A stretch of DNA of 64,000 bases from Bacteroidaceae bacterium (GCA_024682395.1 JAIKZH010000005.1:48320-112319), one strand, 5' to 3'; counted from the first letter of the stretch, positions 9,914 through 19,077 are shown. Made by a program: numbers and translations. The notes: generated by a model from the sequence alone, not told the origin.

Positions 9914-11842
9914 ATGAAAATAGACAAAAATACCATTATTGGACTTATCCTCATGGCACTCGTCATGGGTGGATATATGTGGTATCAAAACACCACAGCA
10001 AAGAAAATGCAAGAGCAAAGGGCTATAGAAGCACAAACTGAAGCTATTGCACAACATAAATCCGACAGTATTGAGAGTGTTCAGAAAGAAAAGGAAGCTA
10101 AAAAACTCATAGCACAAATAAACGATTCAACAAGTTCTCTTTTTCAAGCACGCCAACAGAATGACGGCCAAACAGTCTTAGAAAACGAACTCTTGAAGAT
10201 TACAATCGCAAATAAAGGCGGTCAGATTGCTCGCGCAGAACTCAAAGATCCTACATATAAGGATCAACAAGGAAAACAAGTGGTTCTGTTCGACAATAAC
10301 GAATCTAACATGCGATTACTCTTTGACGGGAAAGAGGATAACATCGTAACAGACGAATTGTATTTCACGCCTAAAAATGCATCAAAGAACTCTGTTACAA
10401 TGAGTTTGCCTATATCTGATGGTAGCATCGACATTATGTATAAGTTGGTGCCAAACTCATACATTCTGGAGATGAGTGTCAAAGCAAACAACCTGCAAGG
10501 ATTCTTCCCAAACAAGACTAAGAGTTTTGACATTGAATGGAGCGAGAATATGCGTCAGCAGGAAAAAGGTTTTGAATTTGAAAACAGATATAGCACAATT
10601 ACATGGAGAACAACCAATAACGACACAGATGAGTTATCATCTGCTGGAGCAGACAAAGAAGAAGACAGTTTCAAAGACAATCTACAATGGGTTGCCTTCA
10701 AAACACAATTCTTCAGTCAAATCCTTATTGCTGACTCTGAATTCAAGCCATCATCATTCAAACAAAAACAATTCAAGAAAGAAGAGCAAAAAGATATAAA
10801 GTATCTGAAAAACTATGTTGCAGAGATGTCAACAGACTTTGACCCATCAGGCAAATCAGTTTCTCAGATGAAAATGTATATCGGTCCAAACAAGTTCTCT
10901 ACCCTTAGAAATAATGAGAAATTATGTAATGACGAACGTGATTTGGATTTACAAAGTATCGTATATCTTGGATGGCCACTTATAAAATATATCAACCGTT
11001 TCTTCATGCTGTACCTATTCGACTGGATGACAAGTTGGGGAATCAACATGGGAATCGTATTGATTATTCTTACATTATTAATAAAATGTGCGGTATTCCC
11101 ACTCATGCGCAAGAGTTTCCTTTCTTCTGCACGTATGCGTGTGCTCAAACCAAAGGTTGATGAACTCGCAAAGAAATATCCAAACAAGGAAGATGCCATG
11201 AAGAAGCAACAGGAAACCATGCAGTTATATAGTCAGTATGGTGTGAGTCCGATGGGAGGATGTCTTCCTATGCTTATTCAGATGCCTATCTGGATCGCAT
11301 TGTTCAACTTTATTCCAAACGCCATCGAACTTCGTGGACAATCATTCTTATGGGCTGATGACCTTTCAACATACGATGATGTAATCAATTGGGGAACAAA
11401 CATTCCATTTATTGGCAATCACATCAGTTTGTTCTGTGTACTCTGGTGTATCTCTACAATTGTCAACACATGGATTACCATGCGTCAACAAAAAGACTCT
11501 ATGACATCAGAGCAAGCTCAACAAATGAAGATGATGCAATGGATGTCATACATCATGCCATTAGTGTTCTTCTTCTCATTCAACGACTATTCATCAGGTC
11601 TTAACCTATACTATTTCTTCTCAGGTCTGCTCTCAATATTGATGATGTGGTTCCTTCGTAAAACAACCAACGACGATAAACTCCTTTCCAAACTTGAAAA
11701 ACGTTATCAAGAACGTAAGGCAAACGGAACTGGAATAAACAAAACATCTTCAATGATGGGACGTCTTCAGGCATTAGCTGAGAAACAACAAGAAATGCTT
11801 CGTCAGCAACAAGAAGAACAACAGAAACGCAATAAGAAATAA
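9914..11842 (+). CDS. yidC: membrane protein insertase YidC
   Basis: The 642-residue protein inserts proteins into the inner membrane, alone or with SecYEG. It has an N-terminal anchor (residues about 5-22), then a large periplasmic beta-domain to about residue 350. A conserved C-terminal core follows, with hydrophobic segments that include the GGCLPMLIQMPIWIALF motif and the region ending MWFLRK. The tail is rich in Gln, Lys and Glu, as is usual for Bacteroidetes YidC. A 12-bp palindrome ATGATATATCAT lies upstream at 9835-9846. The transporter gene 17 nt downstream is likely cotranscribed. Confidence 0.96.
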   Translation: MKIDKNTIIGLILMALVMGGYMWYQNTTAKKMQEQRAIEAQTEAIAQHKSDSIESVQKEKEAKKLIAQINDSTSSLFQARQQNDGQTVLENELLKITIANKGGQIARAELKDPTYKDQQGKQVVLFDNNESNMRLLFDGKEDNIVTDELYFTPKNASKNSVTMSLPISDGSIDIMYKLVPNSYILEMSVKANNLQGFFPNKTKSFDIEWSENMRQQEKGFEFENRYSTITWRTTNNDTDELSSAGADKEEDSFKDNLQWVAFKTQFFSQILIADSEFKPSSFKQKQFKKEEQKDIKYLKNYVAEMSTDFDPSGKSVSQMKMYIGPNKFSTLRNNEKLCNDERDLDLQSIVYLGWPLIKYINRFFMLYLFDWMTSWGINMGIVLIILTLLIKCAVFPLMRKSFLSSARMRVLKPKVDELAKKYPNKEDAMKKQQETMQLYSQYGVSPMGGCLPMLIQMPIWIALFNFIPNAIELRGQSFLWADDLSTYDDVINWGTNIPFIGNHISLFCVLWCISTIVNTWITMRQQKDSMTSEQAQQMKMMQWMSYIMPLVFFFSFNDYSSGLNLYYFFSGLLSILMMWFLRKTTNDDKLLSKLEKRYQERKANGTGINKTSSMMGRLQALAEKQQEMLRQQQEEQQKRNKK

Positions 11843-11859
11843 AACATTCATCTACGACA

Positions 11860-13461
11860 ATGGGAAATAACGGACATCCAAAAGGATTATACCTCTTGTT
11901 CGTCACAGAAATGGCTGAACGATTCAGTTATTACGGAATGAGAGCCTTGTTCGTATTATATTTGGTTGCTGCATTCTACAATAGTGCTGATGCATCACAG
12001 ATATATGGTTCATACACAGGTCTTGTATATCTCACTCCACTCATCGGAGGATATATTGCCGACCGCTATTGGGGAAACAACCGTTCAATCATTGTCGGAG
12101 GAATCGTCATGGCTGCAGGTCAGTTCCTGATATTTGCCTCAGCTTGTTTTGTACAACAGACTATCACAAAAGAGGGAGGCACGATTGATCCATCAATTAA
12201 CAACTCCCTCTCTATCATACTCATGTTCATTGGTTTGGCTGCTTTGATTATTGGAAACGGATTTTTCAAGCCAAACATCTCTACAATGGTCGGAGACCTC
12301 TATGAATCCACCGACAAACGCAAAGACTCTGCATTCACCATCTTCTATATGGGAATAAACGCAGGTGCACTATTTGCTCCACTTATATGCGGTTTCTTTG
12401 CAGCCGAGGGAAGTTGGAGCAATCCAGGAGCATTCAAGTGGGGATTTTTCTGTGCCGGCGTAGCTATGATTATATCTATTGTCGTATTTGCATGTGGAAA
12501 GAAAAAATATCTGAAGACACCCGACGGATACTTGATCGGCTTAGCACCAAAGAAATCAGAACTACGTAAAATAAAAGAAGAGAATAATCATGACGCAAAT
12601 CAGGAAAAAAGTGTAAAAAACTCACCTATACGCTTATGGGGAAGTTTTATAGGCTCTATAATCCTATTTGTTATTTTTTCCCTTGATTCATCCAATTTCA
12701 ATGATTATATTTCTGCTGCAATATATGCCATATCAATAGCACTTCCTATATTCATAATCACCGATCGTAGACTGACCACGATTGAAAAAATGCGAATCGG
12801 AGTAATCTATATCATTGCTATATTCGTAATCTTTTTCTGGAGTGCTTTCGAACAAGCAGGTTCATCGCTAACTATTTTTGCAGACCAACAATGTGAACGC
12901 CATATTGGCAATTGGGAAATGCCTACAACATGGTTTCAATCAATCAACCCTATTGTTGTGGTATGTTGTGCGCCACTCATGGCTGTGATGTGGGAATTTC
13001 TTTTAAAACGTGGTATAGACATCCCATCACCAGTAAAACAAGCAATAGGATTACTCCTTTTGTCTATCGGTTATATTATTATCGCCATTGGAACAAATGG
13101 ACTTAAAGACGGCGAAAAAGCTTCTATGTGGTGGTTATTTGCATTATATTTTATTCATACCATCGGAGAACTGTCACTCTCCCCTATTGGTCTGTCTATG
13201 GTAAACAAATTATCACCTGTAAGACTGGCAAGCCTTCTGATGGGAGTTTGGTTCATGAGTAATGCAGCAAGCAACATCCTCGCGGGCAATCTCGCCACAT
13301 TATTACCTATCCACGGACAACCAGCCAAATCATTCTGTGGATTTGAAGTAGCCACATTAACCGACTTCTTCACTATATTTGCTATAATGTCGGGCATTGC
13401 AGCGATACTGCTCTTCTGTTTGTGTCCACTACTGAAGAAGATGATGCATAATATCAATTGA
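11860..13461 (+). CDS. POT/PTR2-family proton-dependent oligopeptide transporter
   Basis: This 533-residue major-facilitator protein imports di- and tripeptides with protons. The family signature TEMAERFSYYG (the ExxER proton-coupling motif) begins near residue 16. The second signature, GNGFFKPNIS, and the loop-rich central region (a hydrophilic insert around residues 225-260) are also present. About twelve to fourteen hydrophobic segments can be read. The stop codon lies inside a repeat-like stretch (CAATTGATAATTGATAATT) that continues into the intergenic region. Substrate specificity cannot be read from the sequence. Confidence 0.93.
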   Translation: MGNNGHPKGLYLLFVTEMAERFSYYGMRALFVLYLVAAFYNSADASQIYGSYTGLVYLTPLIGGYIADRYWGNNRSIIVGGIVMAAGQFLIFASACFVQQTITKEGGTIDPSINNSLSIILMFIGLAALIIGNGFFKPNISTMVGDLYESTDKRKDSAFTIFYMGINAGALFAPLICGFFAAEGSWSNPGAFKWGFFCAGVAMIISIVVFACGKKKYLKTPDGYLIGLAPKKSELRKIKEENNHDANQEKSVKNSPIRLWGSFIGSIILFVIFSLDSSNFNDYISAAIYAISIALPIFIITDRRLTTIEKMRIGVIYIIAIFVIFFWSAFEQAGSSLTIFADQQCERHIGNWEMPTTWFQSINPIVVVCCAPLMAVMWEFLLKRGIDIPSPVKQAIGLLLLSIGYIIIAIGTNGLKDGEKASMWWLFALYFIHTIGELSLSPIGLSMVNKLSPVRLASLLMGVWFMSNAASNILAGNLATLLPIHGQPAKSFCGFEVATLTDFFTIFAIMSGIAAILLFCLCPLLKKMMHNIN

Positions 13462-13553
13462 TAATTGATAATTATTTCGTAGCCCAAGAGGATATTGCAA
13501 TGCAATATATATCTTCTTATGGCTAAAGCCGGAAATCTTGACAAACCATATCC
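13456..13553. repeat. AATTGATAATT-type intergenic repeat
   Basis: CAATTGATAATTGATAATT overlaps the stop codon of the peptide transporter. It is followed by GCCCAAGAGGATATTG and further AT-rich short dyads. A related arrangement (AATTGATAATT units, then GCCCCTGAGGATATTG) occurs at 34230-34360, so this looks like a repeated intergenic element of this genome. Confidence 0.45.
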
Positions 13554-13634
13554 ATAGATAAGTATTTATTCTTAATCTTTGTTGATGTGAGGATTAGATT
13601 ATTTAAATATTAAGTTCTGACGAACTAGAAATCT

Positions 13635-13674
13635 GGCAACTTTGTAGCAATCCACTGCGAACTTAGAGACAATT
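13635..13674. repeat. 40-nt repeat, copy 1
   Basis: This stretch is about 80% identical to 24774-24813. The shared core, read on the minus strand, is TCTCTAAGTT(T/C)GC followed by GGATTGC. In copy 2 the core contains a perfect -7 box (TAAGTTTG); here it reads TAAGTTCG. It may be a decayed promoter or a repeated element. Confidence 0.5.
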
Positions 13675-13686
13675 GATACAAGAAAT

Positions 13687-13717
13687 GCGTGAGTTCAACA
13701 AGATGCTGAACTCACGC
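13687..13717. terminator. bidirectional terminator hairpin
   Basis: Perfect 11-bp stem GCGTGAGTTCA / TGAACTCACGC with a 9-nt loop, lying between the converging transporter and PqqD-like genes. Flanks are AT-rich but lack a long T run on either strand. Confidence 0.65.
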
Positions 13718-13759
13718 AAGATTATTTATAAAAGCCATATTAATAAAGAATCAAGAAGC

Positions 13760-14029
13760 TCAGTCTTCGATAAAACCGACTTCAATCCATTGATTTAGAA
13801 GATTAGCACAATCTTGACGAGCAGTTACTTCATCAACTTCATATTCATCACACAGAGCGATTACCATGTCATCGATTGTAAACTCTTTTTTAAAGATCTT
13901 TCTCCATAGATAAGCTGCTGACTGGTTTAGACTAATTACTTTGGTAAAGTTAATATTATCCACACCATGAGAAATCACGATATTTTCGCGACAAATTGTT
14001 CTCAATTCAAATCCGTTCTTTATTCTCAT
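13760..14029 (-). CDS. PqqD-family peptide-binding protein
   Basis: The 89-residue protein fits the PqqD fold, a small winged-helix protein. In known systems it binds a precursor peptide and presents it to a modifying enzyme. Typical features are the middle SLNQSAAYLWRKI segment (conserved N..A..IW-like helix), then DDMVIALCDEYEVD and a C-terminal LLNQWIEVGFIED. It is the last gene of the minus-strand run from rpoD and lies 70 nt after the signal-peptidase-like gene. No radical SAM enzyme or obvious precursor gene is next to it, so the partner peptide is unknown. Confidence 0.8.
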   Translation of the reverse strand: MRIKNGFELRTICRENIVISHGVDNINFTKVISLNQSAAYLWRKIFKKEFTIDDMVIALCDEYEVDEVTARQDCANLLNQWIEVGFIED

Positions 14030-14099
14030 ACCTTTTCATGTGTTATAATTCTTATCTGTAAAACAGAGTCAGAATTTGATTAATAATAAAAATCTATAT

Positions 14100-14579
14100 T
14101 TATTTAAGTCGCTTCATTCTATCAGGAATCTGTCCCAGCCACAATAGTCGATACAATGCGAGAAACAATCTGCGCAAAGGAATTGTTCTGGTCCATATAT
14201 AACTATAACATTTCCATACTTTGGAGGTCTGGAGGTTCCAAACCTTACCTTTCCTTTTTATCTGACAGACAACAGCACGAAGATCATTTATCGAACAAGA
14301 TTCGGTGTTTCCTACATTACCATCACCTCTTAATGTGACATGTTCGTTTTGAATCTTATCGATACGATGAAGGACATAATGTCCTGGTTGAATCTCTGCC
14401 AACACAACATCTCCTACATTGTATTGTGTAGCACGAGTCAGAACTACTTCATCTCTATCGCTCTCAATAAATGGACGCATTGAATTACCACGTGCAAGAA
14501 TAGTGACTTTATGACCTTCATTTACAAATTCGCACACATGTGGAAGAAATTCGGCGTTATTTAGGTTGAGAGTCTGCAT
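14100..14579 (-). CDS. S24/S26 signal-peptidase-like protein
   Basis: The 159-residue protein shows the signal-peptidase fold motifs: a nucleophile box ARGNSMRP with Ser33, then VLHRI with His71, then LRGDGN with Asp86. A Ser/His/Asp set in the order SM...HR...GDxN resembles the ER/archaeal (SipW/Sec11) branch, where histidine replaces the usual lysine. There is no N-terminal anchor. The C-terminal 30 residues are aromatic and basic and may associate with the membrane. It lies 9 nt after the HPr-kinase-like gene. I infer a role in cleaving a peptide handled by the neighbouring PqqD-like protein; the substrate is not visible. Confidence 0.75.
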   Translation of the reverse strand: MQTLNLNNAEFLPHVCEFVNEGHKVTILARGNSMRPFIESDRDEVVLTRATQYNVGDVVLAEIQPGHYVLHRIDKIQNEHVTLRGDGNVGNTESCSINDLRAVVCQIKRKGKVWNLQTSKVWKCYSYIWTRTIPLRRLFLALYRLLWLGQIPDRMKRLK

Positions 14580-14588
14580 ATGAATTAA

Positions 14589-15479
14589 TCATGACAGTTG
14601 TTTACCAGTAAGAGTCTTATAACTTAACTCGACAGCAGCTCTGTCGGGAAGATTCTCCAATAGATATGTTGTTGTTGTTTCCATTATGTTGCCTACTGTT
14701 TCACAGATTCCTGTGTAAACCTTATCGTCCCATTTCATAACAGAACAAGACGGTAATAACGTAGCAAATGTCTCAACAACTTTCATTGGACGTATGTTAT
14801 TGTGTGGTGCTTGCTCTAATTGAACGAAAGCACCTACAGGGGCTTCTATATTACGATAGCAAGGAGTTTTTCCACTCCAAGGGCTACCAAATACCAATGC
14901 TTTTCCATCAATGAATCTGACAATCGGGTTATCATCGTTCATTAAATCGCAATCTTTCACCCATTTCAACCAATTAGCTGTATGGGTGGATTTTCCAGTA
15001 CCGCTAACACCAAGGAAGAGGTATCCTTTACCTTCATAACGAATTACTGATGAATGCATAAGCAATGTACCATTTTGGGCATTTGAAAATGCAAACATTA
15101 TCATCAAGGCATTGTTTAGTCCAAATGATCGCATGACTGAATCACCACGTAAGGCAACTTCAGCATATGACAAATCATTATTGGTCATTAACAAACAACA
15201 TTGACGTTTGTATATATCACTTATAAGTATGCGATATTCACCTTTCTCAGTGCGATAAACGCCATGATTATTACCACCGCTATCGAACTGTCCTATCTCC
15301 TTACCTCTCTCTTTAGGAAGACTACTATCGTTTACAACAAGTGTAAAACATAGCTGTTCGTCCGTCAATTCAGTCTGGAACGGAGCGAAGGACGGTAAAA
15401 GCGATTCTGAGTTCGTTTCATCTTGGAAGATGACACGAAAAGGTAAACGCGCTACTTTATATTGTAATATTCTATTCAC
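14589..15479 (-). CDS. HPr kinase-like ATPase
   Basis: The 296-residue protein has an HPr(Ser)-kinase C-terminal-like fold. A hydrophobic strand MHSSVIRYEG is followed by the P-loop FLGVSGTGKST near residue 157, an acidic pair in LMNDDNPIV near 182, and GSPWSGKTP near 198. It lacks the HPr kinase N-terminal domain. Such stand-alone HprK-like proteins often accompany PqqD-like and peptidase genes in peptide-modification clusters, where some phosphorylate a peptide; here that is only an analogy. The start is a GTG at 15479, as no ATG precedes the first conserved residues and a stop lies eight codons upstream. Confidence 0.75.
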   Translation of the reverse strand: MNRILQYKVARLPFRVIFQDETNSESLLPSFAPFQTELTDEQLCFTLVVNDSSLPKERGKEIGQFDSGGNNHGVYRTEKGEYRILISDIYKRQCCLLMTNNDLSYAEVALRGDSVMRSFGLNNALMIMFAFSNAQNGTLLMHSSVIRYEGKGYLFLGVSGTGKSTHTANWLKWVKDCDLMNDDNPIVRFIDGKALVFGSPWSGKTPCYRNIEAPVGAFVQLEQAPHNNIRPMKVVETFATLLPSCSVMKWDDKVYTGICETVGNIMETTTTYLLENLPDRAAVELSYKTLTGKQLS

Positions 15480-15512
15480 TATATTATCTGAATGAATGTA
15501 TTATTAATTCAA

Positions 15513-16748
15513 CTAATCAACTCCCGAATAAAGATCTCTCCACACGTATTTTGCCCACTCGGTAGTTGAGTAATCACTATTAAAGGTTGTTGACATTATA
15601 TATTTGTTCAATGGTAAAAACATTGAAACACCACTATATTGCTCTTTGTCTATCTCTTGATTTTGTTCTGGATATGACGAGTACCAATAGTCAGAACAAT
15701 ATGCTACAGGCACTAATTTATTCAGTTCCTTATTCCACTCCTCATATTCTTCATCAGTGAGTATCACCTGCATAAGTCCACGTATATCATACATATCAGG
15801 GAATGCAGTTCCCCATTTAGGCGTTCCAAACTTATAATAATTCAGAGTTGTGGACAAGTTCCAACTTTCATTTATATGTTTTTTAAGATAAGAACGAGTT
15901 ATTTCTGCAAACGATTCAAGATATTTTGTATCTATAGCAGATAATGTCAATCCGACGGCTTTGCGTGCATAATAATCATGGAAATCATATAACAATGCCT
16001 GCAAATCAACCTCTTCTTCAAACAGATATGGCATTATGAGATTGTATGGAGCACCTTGTCCTACCATTTCAGACGGATTTGCAATAATATATTTCGTTGC
16101 ATTTCTGAGTTCGTATGCAACTTCGATTGTTTGCATAAAGCAAGCATCGAACATTATATATTCAATGTTTTTATATTTTGACAAGACCTGAGCCATATCG
16201 GATATGTTCATCTCAGTTCCGACATCAGTGTTCTTATCATTTTTCTTGTTGTCAACTCCAAACGATTTTGTTTTAGAACTATTATAATAAGGAAGCCATC
16301 CCGAACCATGAGACCATAATATAAGGCCATATGAATCAGCAGGATATCGTTCGATAATCCTTGACATAATCATTTCTAAAGTTTCGGGTGATGCAGAATC
16401 AAGATCTTCCTGAAAATCAACTACTGAGGGTAAACTATTAATGCTTGCCCCGTATGTTTTATTAGTAACTTCATAAATGGCAGGAAGTCCTACATTATCA
16501 TAGTATATTATAAACTTATCATTCTCGGGAATACTCTTACAGCCTTGTAGAATTTCTTTAATATCTCCAATTATATAATCCGACAAGGTATTCTCGGCAG
16601 CGGCATACATTATAACCACACGTTTCGGCTTTTGAGTTTTTGGAGTTTTTGTTGATGTGTCTTTTTCGCACGACATCATCGTTACTGAACCAGTTATTAA
16701 TATTATCCAGTAACACACCAACAACAATTTATTTCTCAGTAAGTCCAA
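15513..16748 (-). CDS. clostripain-like (C11) cysteine peptidase, lipoprotein
   Basis: The 411-residue protein begins with a lipoprotein signal ending TMMSC (Cys27). It carries the C11 catalytic dyad: His147 in LWSHGSGW and Cys203 in FDACFM. The following EVAYELRN and NPSEMVGQGAPY segments are typical of the family, whose members cleave after basic residues and are often self-activated. The only plausible start is a TTG at 16748, because no ATG lies upstream in frame before a stop. It sits 46 nt after the small secreted protein gene and 33 nt before the HPr-kinase-like gene, pointing to an envelope-side protease in the same operon. Confidence 0.85.
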   Translation of the reverse strand: MDLLRNKLLLVCYWIILITGSVTMMSCEKDTSTKTPKTQKPKRVVIMYAAAENTLSDYIIGDIKEILQGCKSIPENDKFIIYYDNVGLPAIYEVTNKTYGASINSLPSVVDFQEDLDSASPETLEMIMSRIIERYPADSYGLILWSHGSGWLPYYNSSKTKSFGVDNKKNDKNTDVGTEMNISDMAQVLSKYKNIEYIMFDACFMQTIEVAYELRNATKYIIANPSEMVGQGAPYNLIMPYLFEEEVDLQALLYDFHDYYARKAVGLTLSAIDTKYLESFAEITRSYLKKHINESWNLSTTLNYYKFGTPKWGTAFPDMYDIRGLMQVILTDEEYEEWNKELNKLVPVAYCSDYWYSSYPEQNQEIDKEQYSGVSMFLPLNKYIMSTTFNSDYSTTEWAKYVWRDLYSGVD

Positions 16749-16794
16749 TTGATATAATAAGTATGGTTAATTAAGTATGTTAAGTAATAAGTTA

Positions 16795-17307
16795 TTATAT
16801 AATTACATTTTGAAACTCAGGTAATTTAAACTTAAATTGATCTTGAGATATAATCTTAACTTTTACGTTTTTATCGTCCGTATAACGCTTTAACACCTTA
16901 TTAAAACGTTTCATAAGATTCTTTTGATCCTTATCGTAGAATACAGCTGGAGTTTGCAACTGACAACCATGATTATCAGCCAAATACTGCTTAAACTGAT
17001 AACTATAGTCTGAACGATATGACAAGAAGCTATATTTCTTAGTTAGCTGTACATTCTCAACAGGCATGATTTCAGAAATATATACAATCGAATCGCCAAT
17101 CTGACTTGACAAAGCAAACATATAAACAGTTGATGAATATTTGTCTGACTTTCTTGTGTCTTCAGTCATCAGCATTCTCTCTTGAGCCTTCTTTTCTCGT
17201 CTGGACATTTTACTGTCAGGCGAAGAAGGGCCCTGCATCTTATCTTGCGCATTCATTACCATTGAAAGCGCAAACATCATGAATATGGATAAAAGAAATT
17301 GTTTCAT
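16795..17307 (-). CDS. small secreted protein of unknown function
   Basis: The 170-residue protein has a clear signal peptide (residues 1-20, ending MNAQ). A basic stretch (MSRREKKAQERM) follows, then a compact domain with alternating hydrophobic residues (SSTVYMFALSSQIGDSIVYI) and one cysteine in NHGCQLQ. I do not recognise a named family. It lies 11 nt after rpoD and is read with it, so its expression is probably tied to the primary sigma factor. A periplasmic or outer-membrane-associated location is inferred from the signal peptide. Confidence 0.8.
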   Translation of the reverse strand: MKQFLLSIFMMFALSMVMNAQDKMQGPSSPDSKMSRREKKAQERMLMTEDTRKSDKYSSTVYMFALSSQIGDSIVYISEIMPVENVQLTKKYSFLSYRSDYSYQFKQYLADNHGCQLQTPAVFYDKDQKNLMKRFNKVLKRYTDDKNVKVKIISQDQFKFKLPEFQNVII

Positions 17308-17318
17308 TTTATAATAAT

Positions 17319-18179
17319 TTATCCGAGATAAGACTTCAACAAACGGCTACGCGAACTTGTTCTAAGACGACGAATTGCCTTTTCTTTAATCTGGCGTACA
17401 CGTTCACGTGTGAGGTTGAAACGGTCACCTATTTCTTCAAGAGTTTTTTCGTGTTCACCGATACCGAAGAACATACGAATTATTTCTTTCTCACGTGGAG
17501 TCAAAGAATCAAGTGCACGATCTATTTCTTTTGACAAAGACTCGTTTACGAGAGTACGGTCAGCCATCGGACTATCATCATTAACCAATACGTCAAGCAA
17601 TGAATTATCTTCACCTTCAACGAATGGAGCATCAACACTTATATGACGGCCTTGCACCTTCATCGTGTCACTAATCTTATCAACTGGTGAGTCAAGGATA
17701 TCAGCTAATTCATCTGCAGAAGGACGACGTTCGTTTTCTTGCTCGAATTTTGCCAATGCCTTACTTATTTTATTTAATGAACCCACTTGGTTCAATGGCA
17801 ATCTCACGATACGTGCTTGTTCAGCTAAAGCTTGAAGAATACTTTGACGAATCCACCACACAGCATAACTGATAAACTTGAATCCACGAGTTTCATCAAA
17901 TTTCTCTGCTGCCTTGATCAAACCTAAGTTACCTTCGTTGATAAGGTCAGGCAAACTTAAACCTTGATTTTGATACTGTTTAGCAACAGATACAACAAAT
18001 CGCAGGTTTGCTCTAGTAAGTTTTTCTAATGCGTGTCGGTCACCCTTTCTAATGCGGGCTGCTAATTCTACTTCTTCTTCAACTGTGATTAGTTCTTCAC
18101 GACCAATCTCTTGTAAATATTTATCCAACGAAGCGCTTTCACGATTCGTAATACTTTTGGTTATCTTTAACTGTCTCAT
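17319..18179 (-). CDS. rpoD: primary RNA polymerase sigma factor
   Basis: At 286 residues this is the short Bacteroidetes form of the housekeeping sigma factor, lacking region 1.1. Region 1.2 ([15 protein letters not shown]), region 2 ([20 protein letters not shown] and [10 protein letters not shown]) and region 4 ([14 protein letters not shown] and [17 protein letters not shown]) are intact. It directs polymerase to the TTTG / TAnnTTTG promoters seen throughout the window. It heads the minus-strand run of closely spaced genes down to the PqqD-like gene. Its promoter is strong, and a small hairpin covers the region just before its start codon. Confidence 0.97.
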   Translation of the reverse strand: MRQLKITKSITNRESASLDKYLQEIGREELITVEEEVELAARIRKGDRHALEKLTRANLRFVVSVAKQYQNQGLSLPDLINEGNLGLIKAAEKFDETRGFKFISYAVWWIRQSILQALAEQARIVRLPLNQVGSLNKISKALAKFEQENERRPSADELADILDSPVDKISDTMKVQGRHISVDAPFVEGEDNSLLDVLVNDDSPMADRTLVNESLSKEIDRALDSLTPREKEIIRMFFGIGEHEKTLEEIGDRFNLTRERVRQIKEKAIRRLRTSSRSRLLKSYLG

Positions 18180-18180
18180 C

Positions 18181-18202
18181 CTCTAATATATACAAATTAG
18201 AG
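18181..18202 (-). repeat. hairpin in the rpoD leader
   Basis: Perfect 7-bp inverted repeat CTCTAAT / ATTAGAG with an 8-nt loop. On the minus strand it begins at the predicted transcript 5' end, and its 3' arm ends one base before the rpoD ATG, so it could mask the initiation region. Confidence 0.55.
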
Positions 18203-18204
18203 TG

Positions 18205-18236
18205 CAAAATTACAACATTTTTCTCATTTTTGCACA
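18205..18236 (-). promoter_or_regulatory. rpoD promoter
   Basis: Minus-strand TGTG-N20-TAATTTTG. The -7 box (18205-18212) is a perfect TAnnTTTG and the -33 box (18233-18236) matches TTTG at 3 of 4 positions. The transcript would begin about 20-25 nt before the rpoD start. Confidence 0.75.
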
Positions 18237-18290
18237 GCATTTATCAACTTTTTTAGTTACTTTGCAAAAAAAATATCATTAAGGACAAAA

Positions 18291-18962
18291 ATGCAAAGTG
18301 GAATAAACAAAAAACAGCGTTACGCAAGATTCATTGAGTATTTCAGCACCAACATGCCCAATGCAAAAACCGAACTAAAATATAGTAATCCATTCGAACT
18401 TCTTGTTGCTGTAATTTTAAGTGCCCAGTGCACCGACAAAAGGGTGAACGAGACCACTCCTGCCCTATTCCAAAGATTCCCTACCGCTGCAGATATGGCC
18501 ATTGCAGATGATTCGGAGATTTTCGAATACATAAAAAGTATAAGTTATCCTAATAATAAGGCAAAACATTTGTCTGCTATGTCGAAAAAACTACAAAGCG
18601 ACTTTCATGGGATAGTGCCCGACAATCGAGAAGAACTAATGCAACTACCAGGAGTTGGAAGGAAAACTGCCAATGTGATCCTTAGTGTTGTTTTCAACAA
18701 GGCGGCAATGGCAGTTGACACCCATGTGTTTCGCGTAAGTCATAGAATAGGACTTGTTCCTCTGAAGGCTACCACACCATTGTCTGTGGAACAAGAATTA
18801 ACTAAGAATATCCCAGAAGAAATAATGCCTGACGCACACCACTGGCTTATTCTTCATGGAAGATATGTGTGCAAAGCCATAAAACCACTATGCCAGCAAT
18901 GTGGCATTTCGGATATATGTAAAGACTATCTTAAAAAACATCAGTCAAGTAATATCAAGTAA
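18291..18962 (+). CDS. nth: endonuclease III
   Basis: This bifunctional DNA glycosylase/AP lyase (223 aa) removes oxidised pyrimidines. The helix-hairpin-helix LPGVGRKTANVIL near residue 119 carries the catalytic lysine. The catalytic aspartate lies in AVDTHVFRVSHRIG. A C-terminal 4Fe-4S loop is complete, with Cys194, Cys201, Cys204 and Cys210 in the canonical C-x6-C-x2-C-x5-C spacing. It is divergent from rpoD. A near-consensus -7 box TTACTTTG lies at 18257-18264, 27 nt before the ATG. Confidence 0.97.
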   Translation: MQSGINKKQRYARFIEYFSTNMPNAKTELKYSNPFELLVAVILSAQCTDKRVNETTPALFQRFPTAADMAIADDSEIFEYIKSISYPNNKAKHLSAMSKKLQSDFHGIVPDNREELMQLPGVGRKTANVILSVVFNKAAMAVDTHVFRVSHRIGLVPLKATTPLSVEQELTKNIPEEIMPDAHHWLILHGRYVCKAIKPLCQQCGISDICKDYLKKHQSSNIK

Positions 18963-19069
18963 TAATTAAATCAAACAATCGGTTACAGACATGTAGTTCT
19001 TTTCATATAATCATGTTCTAAAAATATTAATTTAAACAGCAGATATACTTTTTATATGCCATTTTTTTG

Positions 19070-19077
19070 TATATTTG
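19070..19077 (+). promoter_or_regulatory. -7 box upstream of the GH43-like gene
   Basis: TATATTTG matches TAnnTTTG perfectly and would give a leader of about 95 nt. The -33 position does not match TTTG. Confidence 0.5.

Noticed and set aside
13462..13759. Precursor peptide for the PqqD-like cassette downstream of it
   Set aside because: I looked on the minus strand and found only repeats and the terminator hairpin, no short frame with precursor features.
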